From positions 1-64,000 of the forward strand of contig NZ_BMTQ01000024.1 in the NCBI RefSeq assembly GCF_014649755.1: a stretch of 64,000 nucleotides of DNA, given 5' to 3'. The stretch's first letter is position 1. Each line of letters begins with the position of its first letter. The translations under genes and the position numbers were made by a program. The notes under the pieces are model-generated. The model was not told the DNA's origin. It did not search any database and was given only the letters and a program-made list of their open reading frames with translations. The stretch comes from Streptomyces litmocidini (GTDB lineage Bacteria; Actinomycetota; Actinomycetes; Streptomycetales; Streptomycetaceae). Below are positions 1-7,829 of this stretch, in pieces.

Positions 1-71
1 AGGGCACGCACCGACTCCCGGAGCATGTCGTGCTCCTCCGAGGGCCGATAGAGGTCGAAGTCCTTACCCAT
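1..71 (-). CDS. acyl-CoA dehydrogenase, N-terminal fragment (runs off the window)
   Basis: Only the first 23 or so codons are present, reading leftward from an ATG at 69-71. The visible start, MGKDFDLYRPSEEHDMLRES, is the characteristic N-terminus of actinobacterial acyl-CoA dehydrogenases (the DLYRP-EEH-MLR pattern), FAD enzymes of fatty acid or branched acyl-CoA oxidation. A GGGGAG ribosome site lies just upstream. The gene follows the butyrolactone receptor-like TetR gene on the same strand, but a strong hairpin and a palindromic promoter element lie between them, so it is probably transcribed separately. The catalytic part is outside the window, so acyl-CoA oxidase cannot be excluded. Confidence 0.8.
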   Translation of the reverse strand, partial: MGKDFDLYRPSEEHDMLRESVRA

Positions 72-94
72 GATGGAGCTCCCCTAGACGCTTT

Positions 95-132
95 TGGCAC
101 TGAGTACCCTCAGCAAAACACACTCAGTGCCA
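95..132. promoter_or_regulatory. palindromic operator upstream of the acyl-CoA dehydrogenase gene
   Basis: Perfect 11-bp inverted arms TGGCACTGAGT (95-105) and ACTCAGTGCCA (122-132) are separated by 16 bp, about 25-60 bp upstream of the dehydrogenase start. This is the size and position expected for a TetR-type operator over a promoter. Which regulator binds is not shown by the sequence. Confidence 0.5.
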
Positions 133-140
133 TGACGCCA

Positions 141-174
141 GAGCGCCCCGACGCTGTTCTGCGTCGGGGCGCTC
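141..174 (-). terminator. hairpin terminator downstream of the TetR receptor gene
   Basis: A perfect 14-bp stem (141-154 with 161-174) closes a 6-nt loop, 24 bp after the TAA stop of the TetR gene on the minus strand. There is no long T-tract, which is common for high-GC actinobacterial terminators. Confidence 0.6.
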
Positions 175-197
175 TGAAAACCGGCGAGTCGGTTTTG

Positions 198-878
198 TTA
201 ATCGTCCGTTTCCGTGAAGTTCGCCTGCTCCCTGCGGCGCCGGTTCGCGTCGTATTCGGCGCCGAGCTTCCGGCCGTACTCCTCGGTCAGGCCGAGGCCG
301 GTCAGCAGCGCCGGCGTGCAGATGCTCGGCATGAAGTGCTGGAGCAGGACCGAGACGCGATGGATCAGATCTTTACGATCGCACAGGATCTGGGACATCG
401 CCTGGACCCCGGAGAAGGCGCCCGAGAAGAGCGAGGCCGTGTCCGTCACGTCGACGTGGACGAGCAGCTCGCCGCGCGCCTTCGAGACCATGAGGATCTC
501 CGACACCTGGTCGATCCACGCCCGGAAGGGGGCGACCCGGTCCACGCCGACGGCTCCGCTGTCCAGGGCCAGGGCGACGCTCGCCCGCACGAGCGCGTCG
601 CGCTGCAGCCGGTGGGCGAGCAGGAAGGCCTGGTCCGCGAGTTCCTGGAGCTTGATCGCCTGCGGGGGCAGCGGGACGTCGAGCATCTGGGCGTCGAGCA
701 CGCCGAGGGCGAGGTCTTCCTTGGAAGCAAAGTGGAAATAGAGGGCTCCCTTGGTCACCCCCGCGCGAACCAGGATCTCCCCGATGGTCGTGCGCTCGTA
801 GCCCCGTTCGGCGAAGACGGCCGCGGCCGACTGCAGGATCGCCTGCCGGGTCTTGATTGCACGCGCTTGCTGCGCCAA
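198..878 (-). CDS. TetR-family gamma-butyrolactone receptor (ScbR/ArpA type)
   Basis: Predicted ligand-responsive repressor of about 226 residues, the usual size for ScbR/ArpA receptors. The N-terminal helix-turn-helix runs from ARAIKTRQAIL through GVTKGALYFHF. The C-terminal ligand domain has the conserved tryptophan context PFRAWIDQ followed by KARGEL, as in true butyrolactone receptors. I prefer a TTG start at 876-878 because GGGAGG sits four bases upstream; the longer in-frame reading to about 1040 would run through the promoter and overlap the divergent afsA-like gene. Divergent placement next to an AfsA-family synthase is the classical receptor/synthase arrangement. It probably represses itself and the synthase through the element at 934-957. 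Confidence 0.85.
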   Translation of the reverse strand: MAQQARAIKTRQAILQSAAAVFAERGYERTTIGEILVRAGVTKGALYFHFASKEDLALGVLDAQMLDVPLPPQAIKLQELADQAFLLAHRLQRDALVRASVALALDSGAVGVDRVAPFRAWIDQVSEILMVSKARGELLVHVDVTDTASLFSGAFSGVQAMSQILCDRKDLIHRVSVLLQHFMPSICTPALLTGLGLTEEYGRKLGAEYDANRRRREQANFTETDD

Positions 879-933
879 GGCGCCTCCCGCTGTGTCGCTG
901 TCTGTGCCCGTGGTGTGACATGAAGCATTGAAA

Positions 934-957
934 AGAAAACCGGGCTGTACGTATTCT
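934..957. promoter_or_regulatory. candidate autoregulatory element (ARE) between receptor and afsA-like genes
   Basis: In an AT-richer part of the divergent intergenic region, AGAAAAC (934-940) is mirrored by GTATTCT (951-957) with a 10-bp spacer; six of seven arm positions pair. Location and 24-bp span fit the AREs bound by butyrolactone receptors. This is a pattern-based call. Confidence 0.45.
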
Positions 958-1006
958 AGGTCGGGCGGGTACGCCGCCCAGGGGCGCGGGGATGCTAGGG
1001 GGATCC

Positions 1007-1960
1007 ATGGATCAGAACTTTCGAGACGCGACATCGACATGCGTCCCCGGGGAGTTCGTTCACCGAGCGGATCCCGCGGACATCATCCCCACGGGGTGGA
1101 CCCAGTTGGCGGAGAACCGGTTCTCCGTCTCCGCTCGCTGGCCTGCCGCGCATCCCTTCTTCTCTCCGGTGGCAGGGGACCGGCACGACCCCGTACTGGT
1201 GGCCGAGACGATACGCCAGACCACCATGCTCGTCGCTCATGCCGAATTCGGGGTACCCGTCGAGGACCAGTTCGTCATGTGGGGCCTCCACTACACCGCG
1301 GACGCCGACGCGCTCGCCGTGGACGGCCTCTCCTCGGACGTCACCGTCGACGTCGTCTGCTCCGACCTCGACAGCCGCCGCGGCGGCCTCCGCAACCTGC
1401 GCACCACCATGGTGCTCACCAGGGACGGCCGGCACCTCGCCACGGGCGGCGCCGCGGCCCGCTGCACCTCGGCCCTGGCGTACCGCCGGGTCCGCGGCGA
1501 GCGGATGGCCGCCCTCGGCCGGCCGGTTCCGCTGATCCCGGGCGTCCCCCCGCGGCTGGTCGGCCGCGAGCACGCCAAGGACGTCGTCCTCGGCCCGGGC
1601 ACCCGCCCCGGTCAGTGGCAGCTGCGGATCAACACCCAGCACCCCACCCTCTTCCGGCGGCCGAACGACCACATACCGGGAATGGTGCTCCTCGAAGCCG
1701 CCCGGCAGGCGGCGACGCTGACGCTCGGCGGCGGCGCGTACCTGCCGACCGCCATGGACGTCTCCTTCTCGCGGTACGCCGAACTCGACAGCCCGTGCTG
1801 GATCGAGACCGAGAGCCTGCCCGGCACCGCCCCCGGCACGGAGACCGTGCGGGTGACCGGTCTGCAGGACGGCCGACCCGTCTTCCTCTCCACGCTCACC
1901 TCCCCGTCCCGGGACCTGACGGTGGCCGGAGCCGGCCTCGGCAGCTGCCTGGCGGGCTGA
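1007..1960 (+). CDS. afsA: AfsA-family gamma-butyrolactone synthase
   Basis: A 317-residue protein with two tandem AfsA (hot-dog-like) domains, roughly residues 40-170 and 190-310, matching the length of A-factor/SCB synthases. Family members condense a beta-ketoacyl thioester with dihydroxyacetone phosphate, the committed step to butyrolactone autoregulators. Recognisable features are the HPFF segment in the first domain and HPTLFRRPNDHIPGMVLLEA in the second. The ATG at 1007 is chosen over the ATG at 992 because AGGGGG precedes it at good spacing. Only 15 bp separate it from the next gene, so the two are likely co-transcribed. Confidence 0.9.
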   Translation: MDQNFRDATSTCVPGEFVHRADPADIIPTGWTQLAENRFSVSARWPAAHPFFSPVAGDRHDPVLVAETIRQTTMLVAHAEFGVPVEDQFVMWGLHYTADADALAVDGLSSDVTVDVVCSDLDSRRGGLRNLRTTMVLTRDGRHLATGGAAARCTSALAYRRVRGERMAALGRPVPLIPGVPPRLVGREHAKDVVLGPGTRPGQWQLRINTQHPTLFRRPNDHIPGMVLLEAARQAATLTLGGGAYLPTAMDVSFSRYAELDSPCWIETESLPGTAPGTETVRVTGLQDGRPVFLSTLTSPSRDLTVAGAGLGSCLAG

Positions 1961-1975
1961 AACGGACCGGGAACC

Positions 1976-2923
1976 ATGGGGCTTCGCACACTGATCACCG
2001 GCGCGACCGGATTCATCGGCGGCCGGGTGGCGGCGACGGCCGCGGCATCGGCGGAACCGGCGCACGTACGGCTGCTCGCCCGCCGCCCGCTCGCCCCGCC
2101 GTCCGGGCCGGGGGACGAGGGGGTCGAGGTCGTCACCGGCGACCTCCGTGACCCGGACTCCCTGCGCCGCGCCTGCGAGGGCATCGACGTGGTGATCCAC
2201 TGCGCCTCGGCGATCGGGGCGACGGAGGACGTCGCCCGTGCCGTCAACGACGAGGGCACCCGTGCCCTGGTCGACGCCGCCGTGCGCGCCGGGGTGACCA
2301 GGATCGTCTCCCTGAGCACGGCCTCCGTCCACGGCCGCGGCCCGTTCCGGGCGGCGGGCCCCGGCACGCTTCCGCTCGCCCCGGGGTCGGCGACCAGCCG
2401 CACCCGGGCGGCGGGGGAGCGGCACGTCCTGGACGCGGGCGGAACCGTCCTGCGCCCCCACCTCGTGTACGGCACGGGCGACCGGCAGCTGATGCCCGGC
2501 CTGGTCCGGCTGCTCGCCGCCCTGCCGGGCCCGCTCGACGGGGGCTCCTCGCTGCACTCCCTGATCGACGTGGACAGCCTGGCGCGGGCCCTGCTCGGCG
2601 CGGCGCTCTCCCCGCGGACGCGGCCGGGCCCCCACTACGTCAACCACCCGGAGCCGGTTCCGGTGACGGACCTGCTCGCGGTCGCCGAGACGCTCGTCGA
2701 CGGGGGGAGCGGGACCCGGGGGCCGGCGGTGGACATCGCCGAGGCCCGGACGCTGCTCGCGGACCTCCCCTTCGCGCAGCACCACCTCGCCATGCTCGCC
2801 ACCGACCACTGGTTCGAGGACGACCGCCCCTGGCGGGAGTGGGGCCAGGACCCGGGGCCGGGTTTCACCGCGACGATCGCGGACCACATGCCGTGGTACC
2901 GGGACCTCCTCGGCCGCTCCTGA
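1976..2923 (+). CDS. NAD(P)-dependent epimerase/dehydratase-like reductase, autoregulator pathway
   Basis: An extended-SDR protein of 315 residues with the N-terminal Rossmann motif TGATGFIGG and conserved acidic positions of the NAD-dependent epimerase family. The usual YxxxK catalytic pair is not obvious, so the exact chemistry is unclear. It lies 15 bp after the AfsA-family gene and 77 bp before an SDR gene, in the position where butyrolactone or related autoregulator islands carry tailoring reductases. By inference it reduces or tailors the AfsA product. Confidence 0.75.
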   Translation: MGLRTLITGATGFIGGRVAATAAASAEPAHVRLLARRPLAPPSGPGDEGVEVVTGDLRDPDSLRRACEGIDVVIHCASAIGATEDVARAVNDEGTRALVDAAVRAGVTRIVSLSTASVHGRGPFRAAGPGTLPLAPGSATSRTRAAGERHVLDAGGTVLRPHLVYGTGDRQLMPGLVRLLAALPGPLDGGSSLHSLIDVDSLARALLGAALSPRTRPGPHYVNHPEPVPVTDLLAVAETLVDGGSGTRGPAVDIAEARTLLADLPFAQHHLAMLATDHWFEDDRPWREWGQDPGPGFTATIADHMPWYRDLLGRS

Positions 2924-3000
2924 GCCGGCTTCCAGGGCGGAGCCGTCCCCGAACGCGTTCGGGCGGACCCGTCCCCGCACAGAAAGAAGGCACCACCGAC

Positions 3001-3765
3001 ATGTCCGCGCTGGCGGGGAAGACCGCGATCGTCACCGGGGCGAGCCGCGGCATCGGAAGAGGCATCGCGGAGCGGCTGGCCGGGGACGGCGCCCTGGTGG
3101 CCGTGCACTACGGCCACAGCGAGGCGGCCGCCCACGAGACGGTGAGGGCCGTCGAGGAGGCGGGCGGCCGTGCCTTCGCGTTCCGCGCGGACCTGGAGGC
3201 GCCGGACGCCGTGGACGCGTTCTACACCGCCCTGGACGCGGGGCTCGCGGAGCGGGGCGCCGGTCCGGAGTTCGACATCCTCGTCAACAACGCGGCGGCG
3301 AGCGGCTCGGGCCGGATCCACGAGCTGACCGCCGAGGTCTTCGACCGGCTCTTCGCGATCAACGTCAAGGCCCCGCTCTTCCTCGTCCAGCGGGGCCTCG
3401 GCCTCATGCGCGACGGGGGCAGGATCGTCAACATCTCCTCGGCCGCGACGAAGCGCGCCTTCCCCGAATCCGTCACGTACGTGATGACCAAGGGGGCCGT
3501 CGACACGATGACCCCGGCCCTCGCCAAGGAGCTGGCGCCCCGGGGGATCACGGTGAACTCCGTGGCCCCCGGCTATGTCGCGACGGACATGAACGCGCAC
3601 CGCCGCGCGACGCCGGAGGCGAGTGCCGCCCTCGCGGCCCACTCGGTGCTCAACCGGCTCGGCACGCCGGCCGACATCGCGGACGTGGTCGGCTTCCTCG
3701 TCTCCGACGACGCGCGCTGGATCACGGGCCAGTGCGTGGACGTGTCGGGCGGCTACAAGCTCTGA
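3001..3765 (+). CDS. short-chain dehydrogenase (3-oxoacyl-ACP reductase-like ketoreductase)
   Basis: A classical SDR of 254 residues with the cofactor motif TGASRGIGRG, the NNAA motif, the catalytic Ser in NISSA, YVMTK as the YxxxK pair, and the family C-terminus ITGQCVDVSGGYKL. It resembles FabG and the ketoreductases encoded with ScbA-type synthases, which reduce the side-chain ketone of the autoregulator. It is the last gene of the afsA-reductase-SDR run and is convergent with a second TetR receptor gene. Confidence 0.85.
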   Translation: MSALAGKTAIVTGASRGIGRGIAERLAGDGALVAVHYGHSEAAAHETVRAVEEAGGRAFAFRADLEAPDAVDAFYTALDAGLAERGAGPEFDILVNNAAASGSGRIHELTAEVFDRLFAINVKAPLFLVQRGLGLMRDGGRIVNISSAATKRAFPESVTYVMTKGAVDTMTPALAKELAPRGITVNSVAPGYVATDMNAHRRATPEASAALAAHSVLNRLGTPADIADVVGFLVSDDARWITGQCVDVSGGYKL

Positions 3766-3803
3766 CCGCCGCTCGCGCGCGGCCCCCGTGGCGGACCGGA
3801 CGC

Positions 3804-4454
3804 TCAGCCGACGGGCACGCGGGCGTCGCCGGTCGCGGCCGGGCTCCCCGCGGGGTCGAGTCCGGCGAGCGACTCGGGGGTGGCCAGCATCGGCAGCAGC
3901 GTGCGCCACAGGCCCGTGACGGTCCGGGGGGAGAGCCATTCGCCGTTGTCGCGCCAGAGGGTCTCCAGGCCGATCGTCGAGGCCACGACGGTGCGGGCGA
4001 GGTCCTGACGGCCTCCGGCGTCGACGGCGAGCAGGCCCTCGTCGGCCGCTTCCGCGAGCCGCTGCTGCACACAGCTGTGCCACTCCTGGCGCAGGCTGAG
4101 CTCCGTACGGGAGTCGTCGGCGCAGCTGAGCCGGAAGCCGGCGCGGACGACGACGTCCTCGCGGAGCAGCCGGGCCAGGGCGTGCGTGGTGTCGGCGAGG
4201 TTCTGCAGGGCGTTCGACCGCCGGCCGTACACGATCCGGGCGGTCCGGCGCAGGGTGGCGCAGGCCTCCTGCTCGACGGCTTCGGCGACCGCGGCCTTGT
4301 TCTCGAAGTGGAAGTGGAGGGCTCCGGGGCTCACGCCCGCTCTCGCGCTGATCGCGGAGAGCGTGGCCAGGGCGTAGCCGTACCGGTCGAATTCCTCGGC
4401 CGCAGACCTGATCAGTGCGTCGCGTGTCCGTGTGGCCCGCTCCTGTTTGGTCAC
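3804..4454 (-). CDS. TetR-family receptor, pseudo-gamma-butyrolactone receptor type
   Basis: A 216-residue TetR protein with HTH core RARTRDALIRSAAEEF-like start and GVSPGALHFHF, the ALHFHFxNK signature of the butyrolactone receptor superfamily. It starts at a GTG (4452-4454). With the ScbR-like protein at 198-878 it gives the common pair of a true receptor and a divergent paralogue (ScbR/ScbR2, JadR3/JadR2); whether this one binds a butyrolactone or an antibiotic end product cannot be read from sequence. A palindrome at 4470-4496 just upstream suggests autoregulation. Confidence 0.8.
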   Translation of the reverse strand: MTKQERATRTRDALIRSAAEEFDRYGYALATLSAISARAGVSPGALHFHFENKAAVAEAVEQEACATLRRTARIVYGRRSNALQNLADTTHALARLLREDVVVRAGFRLSCADDSRTELSLRQEWHSCVQQRLAEAADEGLLAVDAGGRQDLARTVVASTIGLETLWRDNGEWLSPRTVTGLWRTLLPMLATPESLAGLDPAGSPAATGDARVPVG

Positions 4455-4469
4455 CGAGGGCTCCCGTAG

Positions 4470-4496
4470 TTGTAAACCGACTGCTCGGTATTGTAC
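4470..4496. promoter_or_regulatory. candidate receptor operator upstream of the second TetR gene
   Basis: ACCGA (4476-4480) and TCGGT (4485-4489) form a perfect palindromic core around CTGC, with weaker symmetry outward (GTAAACCGA against TCGGTATTGTAC). It lies 16-42 bp upstream of the GTG start and resembles AAACCG-type AREs. The neighbouring TATTGT could be part of the promoter. Confidence 0.5.
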
Positions 4497-4697
4497 GAAC
4501 CAGGGGATGTCTTCCAGGTGCTTCGGCGCGTAAACCCTCCTTTGGGGTGAAGCGGAGGGGAAATCTCTGAGGGGGAGGGAGCGGGGAGGGGCGGAGGGCG
4601 CGGGGGTCGGGCCGAGGAGGGGCGCGAGGACCGGGCGAACGGGATGCGCGGCCTGCCGGGCCGGTGCGGCACGGCGTCACCGGCGCCACCGCCGTCC

Positions 4698-5186
4698 CTA
4701 CCGGTGGCCGCCGGTGCGCCCCGGGCGGGTCAGCACCACCACCGCGCCCGCGAGCAGCACCACGTTCTTGACGACGAACTCGCCGACCAGCGTGAGCAGC
4801 AGCGGGTTGGAGTGGGCGAAGGCGACCGACGGGGTGAGGACGAGCACCGCGAAGGTGCCGCAGAGGTGGGCGGTGAGCACCGGGAGCGCGGCGGCGCGGG
4901 CGCGGCCCGACACCAGCCAGAGGCCGAGGGCCACTTCGGCCCAGCCGAGCGCGGGCACGAACCAGCTCCCGGCGGGGAAGGGCAGGACGGCGACGACGAG
5001 CGCGGCCGCCGGGCTCAGCCCGATGACCTTGAGGACGCCGAACCAGACGAACACCCCGCCGAGGCCGGCCCGGAGCATCCCCAGGCCGTACCGGTGCAGC
5101 CGTGGCGCGAGCCGGTCGAAGGCGCCGGCGTGCGGCGGCGGGACGACGGCGGTGACGGAAGGGGTCAGTTCGGAGGAAACGGTCAT
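4698..5186 (-). CDS. DoxX-like integral membrane protein
   Basis: A 162-residue membrane protein with about four hydrophobic segments: GLGMLRAGLGGVFVWFGVLK near residue 35, then an ALGWAEVALGLWL segment, a central helix and the C-terminal VKNVVLLAGAVVVL. The pattern matches the DoxX/DUF417 group, small membrane proteins often linked to thiol or oxidative stress. The ATG at 5184-5186 has GGAGA upstream. It is divergent from the haloperoxidase-like gene and has no operon partner. Its biochemical role is unknown. Confidence 0.7.
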   Translation of the reverse strand: MTVSSELTPSVTAVVPPPHAGAFDRLAPRLHRYGLGMLRAGLGGVFVWFGVLKVIGLSPAAALVVAVLPFPAGSWFVPALGWAEVALGLWLVSGRARAAALPVLTAHLCGTFAVLVLTPSVAFAHSNPLLLTLVGEFVVKNVVLLAGAVVVLTRPGRTGGHR

Positions 5187-5540
5187 GCGCGGGCATCTCC
5201 AACACGGGTCGACGCGGGGCCGGGCGGGCCGGACGGGGCGGATCGGAGCCGGACGGGGGCGGAGCCGGGCGGGGACCGCTCGGATCACGCCGAAATCGCG
5301 GCCGGAGGGCGGACGCCGTGGGCTCACGCTAGCGACGTCCCGAGGACCCCCGCGATGCCCATCGCTTCCTTGCATGCCCGCGATGGAAGAAGTCGATCGG
5401 CCGTTGCCGGACGCGATCAATTCTCGCCAGCCTGAGGACTGTTCGAGTTTGTGTTTGATCCCGGGTGACGTCGGCCGTGGGTGACCCACAGGCCCGGACC
5501 GAGTCCGTCCGCTCCCGGCCGCATGCGAAGGAAACCCCGG
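5187..5540. promoter_or_regulatory. 354-bp divergent intergenic region with an inverted repeat
   Basis: No gene is supported here. CCATCGC (5359-5365) and GCGATGG (5380-5386) form a perfect 7-bp inverted repeat with a 14-bp spacer, and a further CGCGATG copy lies at 5351-5357. The part nearer the haloperoxidase-like gene is AT-richer (around 5430-5460) and is the likely promoter. Confidence 0.4.
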
Positions 5541-7085
5541 ATGACCCACCGACCCACCGCCCCCACCACGACCGCCGCGGCCCGCACCCCGCTCACCCGG
5601 CGCCGGGTGCTCACCACCTCCGCCGCCGCGGCCGGGGCACTCGCCCTGTCCGGCACCGCCGCCCGGGCCGTCCCCACCAGCTTCGAGGCCGAGACCCGCA
5701 CCGGCCGCCGCGCCCCCGGCGCCGTGGCCGACCCCAGCGTCGTCGTCCGCTGGAACCAGGCCGCGATGGACGCGATCCTCGGCCGCTACCACGCCGCCGG
5801 CAACCGCTTCGGCCCCGCCACCGTGAACGCCCGCGCCCTCGCGATCGTCCACAACGCCATCTACGACGCCTGGGCCTGCTACGACCCCCACGCCGTCGGC
5901 ACCCGCTTCGGCGGCTCCCTGCGCCGCCCCCGCGCCGAACGCACCCTCGACAACAAGAACGAGGCCATCGGCTACGCGGCCCACCTCGCCCTGCTCGACC
6001 TGTACCCCGAGTACAAGGTCGCCATCGACTCCATGCTGCGCAGCCTCGGCGGCGACCCCGAGCTCACGGACCCCCGCCCGTACAGCCCCGCCTGGATCGG
6101 GCTGCGCACCGCCCGCGCCGTCCTGGAGTACCGGCACGCCGACGGCGCCAACCAGCTCGGCACCCCCGCGTACGGCGACACCACCGGCTACCAGCCGCGC
6201 AACGGCCCGCAGACCGCGGGGGCCTTCGACCCGGCCGCGATCACGGACCCGGCGCACTGGACCCCGCTGATCGTGAACGGCAGGACGCAGAAGTACCTCA
6301 CCCCGCAGTTCGCGGTCACGCGGCCCTTCGCCCTGAGCAGCCCCGACCAGTTCACGGTGCCCGCCCCGCCCGCGTACCCCTCCGTCCGCATTACCGCGGC
6401 CATCGAGGAACTCCTCGACATCAGCGCGAACCTGACGGACGAGCACAAGGCGATAGCCGAGTTCTGGCTCAACGACGACGTCACCCCGCCCGGCGCGCAG
6501 CAGATGTGGGGACGGTACGTCTCCGCCCGCGACGGCCACGGCGTCGACGAGGACGCCCGGCTGTTCTTCGGCCTCAACATGGCGGAGTGCGACGCCGCCA
6601 TCGCCTCCTGGGCCGTGAAGCGCTCGTACGACTTCGCCCGCCCCTCCACCCTCGTCCCCTACGACCGGCGGGGGCAGCAGATCCGCGCCTGGGGCGGTCC
6701 CGGGCAGGGCACCGTCACCATGGACGGCGTGAACTGGCAGGCTTACGTGGCCGTTCCGCCCTTCCCGGCCACCGTCTCCGGACACAGCACCTTCTCCGGA
6801 GCCGCCGCCGAGTTCCTCCGCCGCTTCACCGGCTCGGACTCCTTCGGCGACTCGTACCGCTTCGAGGCCGGCGCCTCCACCGTCGAACCGGGCCTCACCC
6901 CGCGCACCGACGTCGTCCTGCACTGGGCCACCTTCAGCGAGGCCGCCCACCAGGCCGGCGTCTCCCGCGTGTACGGCGGCATGCACTGGAGCTTCGACAA
7001 CGAGCCCGGCATCGAGATGGGCCACCGCATCGGCAAGGTCGTCCACCGCCAGGCGATGCGCTACTTCACCGGCTCCCACCGCTGA
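5541..7085 (+). CDS. secreted vanadium-dependent haloperoxidase / PAP2-family protein
   Basis: A 514-residue protein with a twin-arginine-type leader (TRRRVLTTSAAAAGALALSG, ending near AARA), so it should be exported folded. The vanadate/phosphate site is complete: K360-x6-R367-P368 (KRSYDFARP), SGH with His415 in PATVSGHST, and SR-x5-H in SRVYGGMHW. Family members oxidise halides with peroxide or act as phosphatases; sequence alone does not separate these. The ATG at 5541 has GAAGGAAA upstream, while the earlier ATG at 5523 lies inside that ribosome site. It may be the first gene of the following plus-strand group, though a 163-bp repeat-containing gap intervenes. Confidence 0.85.
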   Translation: MTHRPTAPTTTAAARTPLTRRRVLTTSAAAAGALALSGTAARAVPTSFEAETRTGRRAPGAVADPSVVVRWNQAAMDAILGRYHAAGNRFGPATVNARALAIVHNAIYDAWACYDPHAVGTRFGGSLRRPRAERTLDNKNEAIGYAAHLALLDLYPEYKVAIDSMLRSLGGDPELTDPRPYSPAWIGLRTARAVLEYRHADGANQLGTPAYGDTTGYQPRNGPQTAGAFDPAAITDPAHWTPLIVNGRTQKYLTPQFAVTRPFALSSPDQFTVPAPPAYPSVRITAAIEELLDISANLTDEHKAIAEFWLNDDVTPPGAQQMWGRYVSARDGHGVDEDARLFFGLNMAECDAAIASWAVKRSYDFARPSTLVPYDRRGQQIRAWGGPGQGTVTMDGVNWQAYVAVPPFPATVSGHSTFSGAAAEFLRRFTGSDSFGDSYRFEAGASTVEPGLTPRTDVVLHWATFSEAAHQAGVSRVYGGMHWSFDNEPGIEMGHRIGKVVHRQAMRYFTGSHR

Positions 7086-7088
7086 GCC

Positions 7089-7174
7089 GTCCCCACCGCC
7101 GAGCCGCTCCCACCACCGCGCCGCGCCGCTCCCACCACCGCGCCGCGCCCCCCGCCGAGCCGCTCCCACCACCG
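7089..7174 (+). repeat. C-rich intergenic repeat between haloperoxidase and HPP genes
   Basis: CCGCTCCCACCACCG occurs at 7104-7118, 7126-7140 and 7160-7174 (periods 22 and 34 bp), preceded by a degenerate copy. The opposite strand carries runs of G. No gene is supported between 7086 and 7248. Confidence 0.7.
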
Positions 7175-7248
7175 TTCCGCCCCGGTCGCCGGCCCCTTTC
7201 CCGCCACCGGTCCGCCCCGCCGCCCGCCCGTCGCACGAGGAGTACACC

Positions 7249-7788
7249 GTGAGCAACCAGACCCAGACCCCCGCGGGTCCGGCGGCCCCGCCCGCCCGGA
7301 GCCGATGGGCGGGCGGATCCCCGCCCTTCCCCGGCCCCCGGCCCGCCGCGCTCGGCAGCCTCGCCACCGTCGCCTCGCTGCTGATCCTCGTGGCGCTCGG
7401 CGAGACCACCGGCCACCTCCTGATGATCGCCCCCCTCGCCGCCACCGCGATGATCATCTGCAGCACCCCCGCACTGCCCCCGGCCCAGCCCCGCGGCGTC
7501 CTCCTCGGACAGCTCGGCTCCGGAGCCCTCGGCCTCGTCGCCGTCGCCCTGTTCGGCCACTCCCTCTGGGTCGCCGCCGTCGCCGCCGGACTCAGCGTCG
7601 GCCTGATGCTGCTGCTGCGGGCCGTCCACGCGCCCGCGGCCGCCACCGCCGTCCTCGCCGTCCTCCAGGACCCCGCACCCCTGCGCTTCCTCGTCCTGCT
7701 CGGCGTCGGCAGCGCCCTGCTCGTCCTCGTGGGCGTGCTCGCCTCCCGGCTCGGCGCGATCGGCAAGTACCCGACGTACTGGTGGTGA
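7249..7788 (+). CDS. HPP-family integral membrane protein
   Basis: A 179-residue protein with four predicted transmembrane segments after a Pro-rich N-terminal tail. The order of helices and the AVHAPAAATAVLAVLQDP segment fit the HPP family, of which plant chloroplast members transport nitrite; bacterial substrates are mostly unknown. The GTG start has AGGAG seven bases upstream. It is 41 bp ahead of the rhodanese gene and probably heads that operon. Confidence 0.75.
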   Translation: MSNQTQTPAGPAAPPARSRWAGGSPPFPGPRPAALGSLATVASLLILVALGETTGHLLMIAPLAATAMIICSTPALPPAQPRGVLLGQLGSGALGLVAVALFGHSLWVAAVAAGLSVGLMLLLRAVHAPAAATAVLAVLQDPAPLRFLVLLGVGSALLVLVGVLASRLGAIGKYPTYWW

Positions 7789-7829
7789 CCCCCGGCCCCC
7801 TTCCCGCCCACACCCCCAACGGAGCGCCA

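Noticed and set aside
198..1040. Longer TetR protein starting near 1040
   Set aside because: It would run through the divergent promoter and the start of the AfsA gene; a TTG at 878 with a good ribosome site gives the normal family length.
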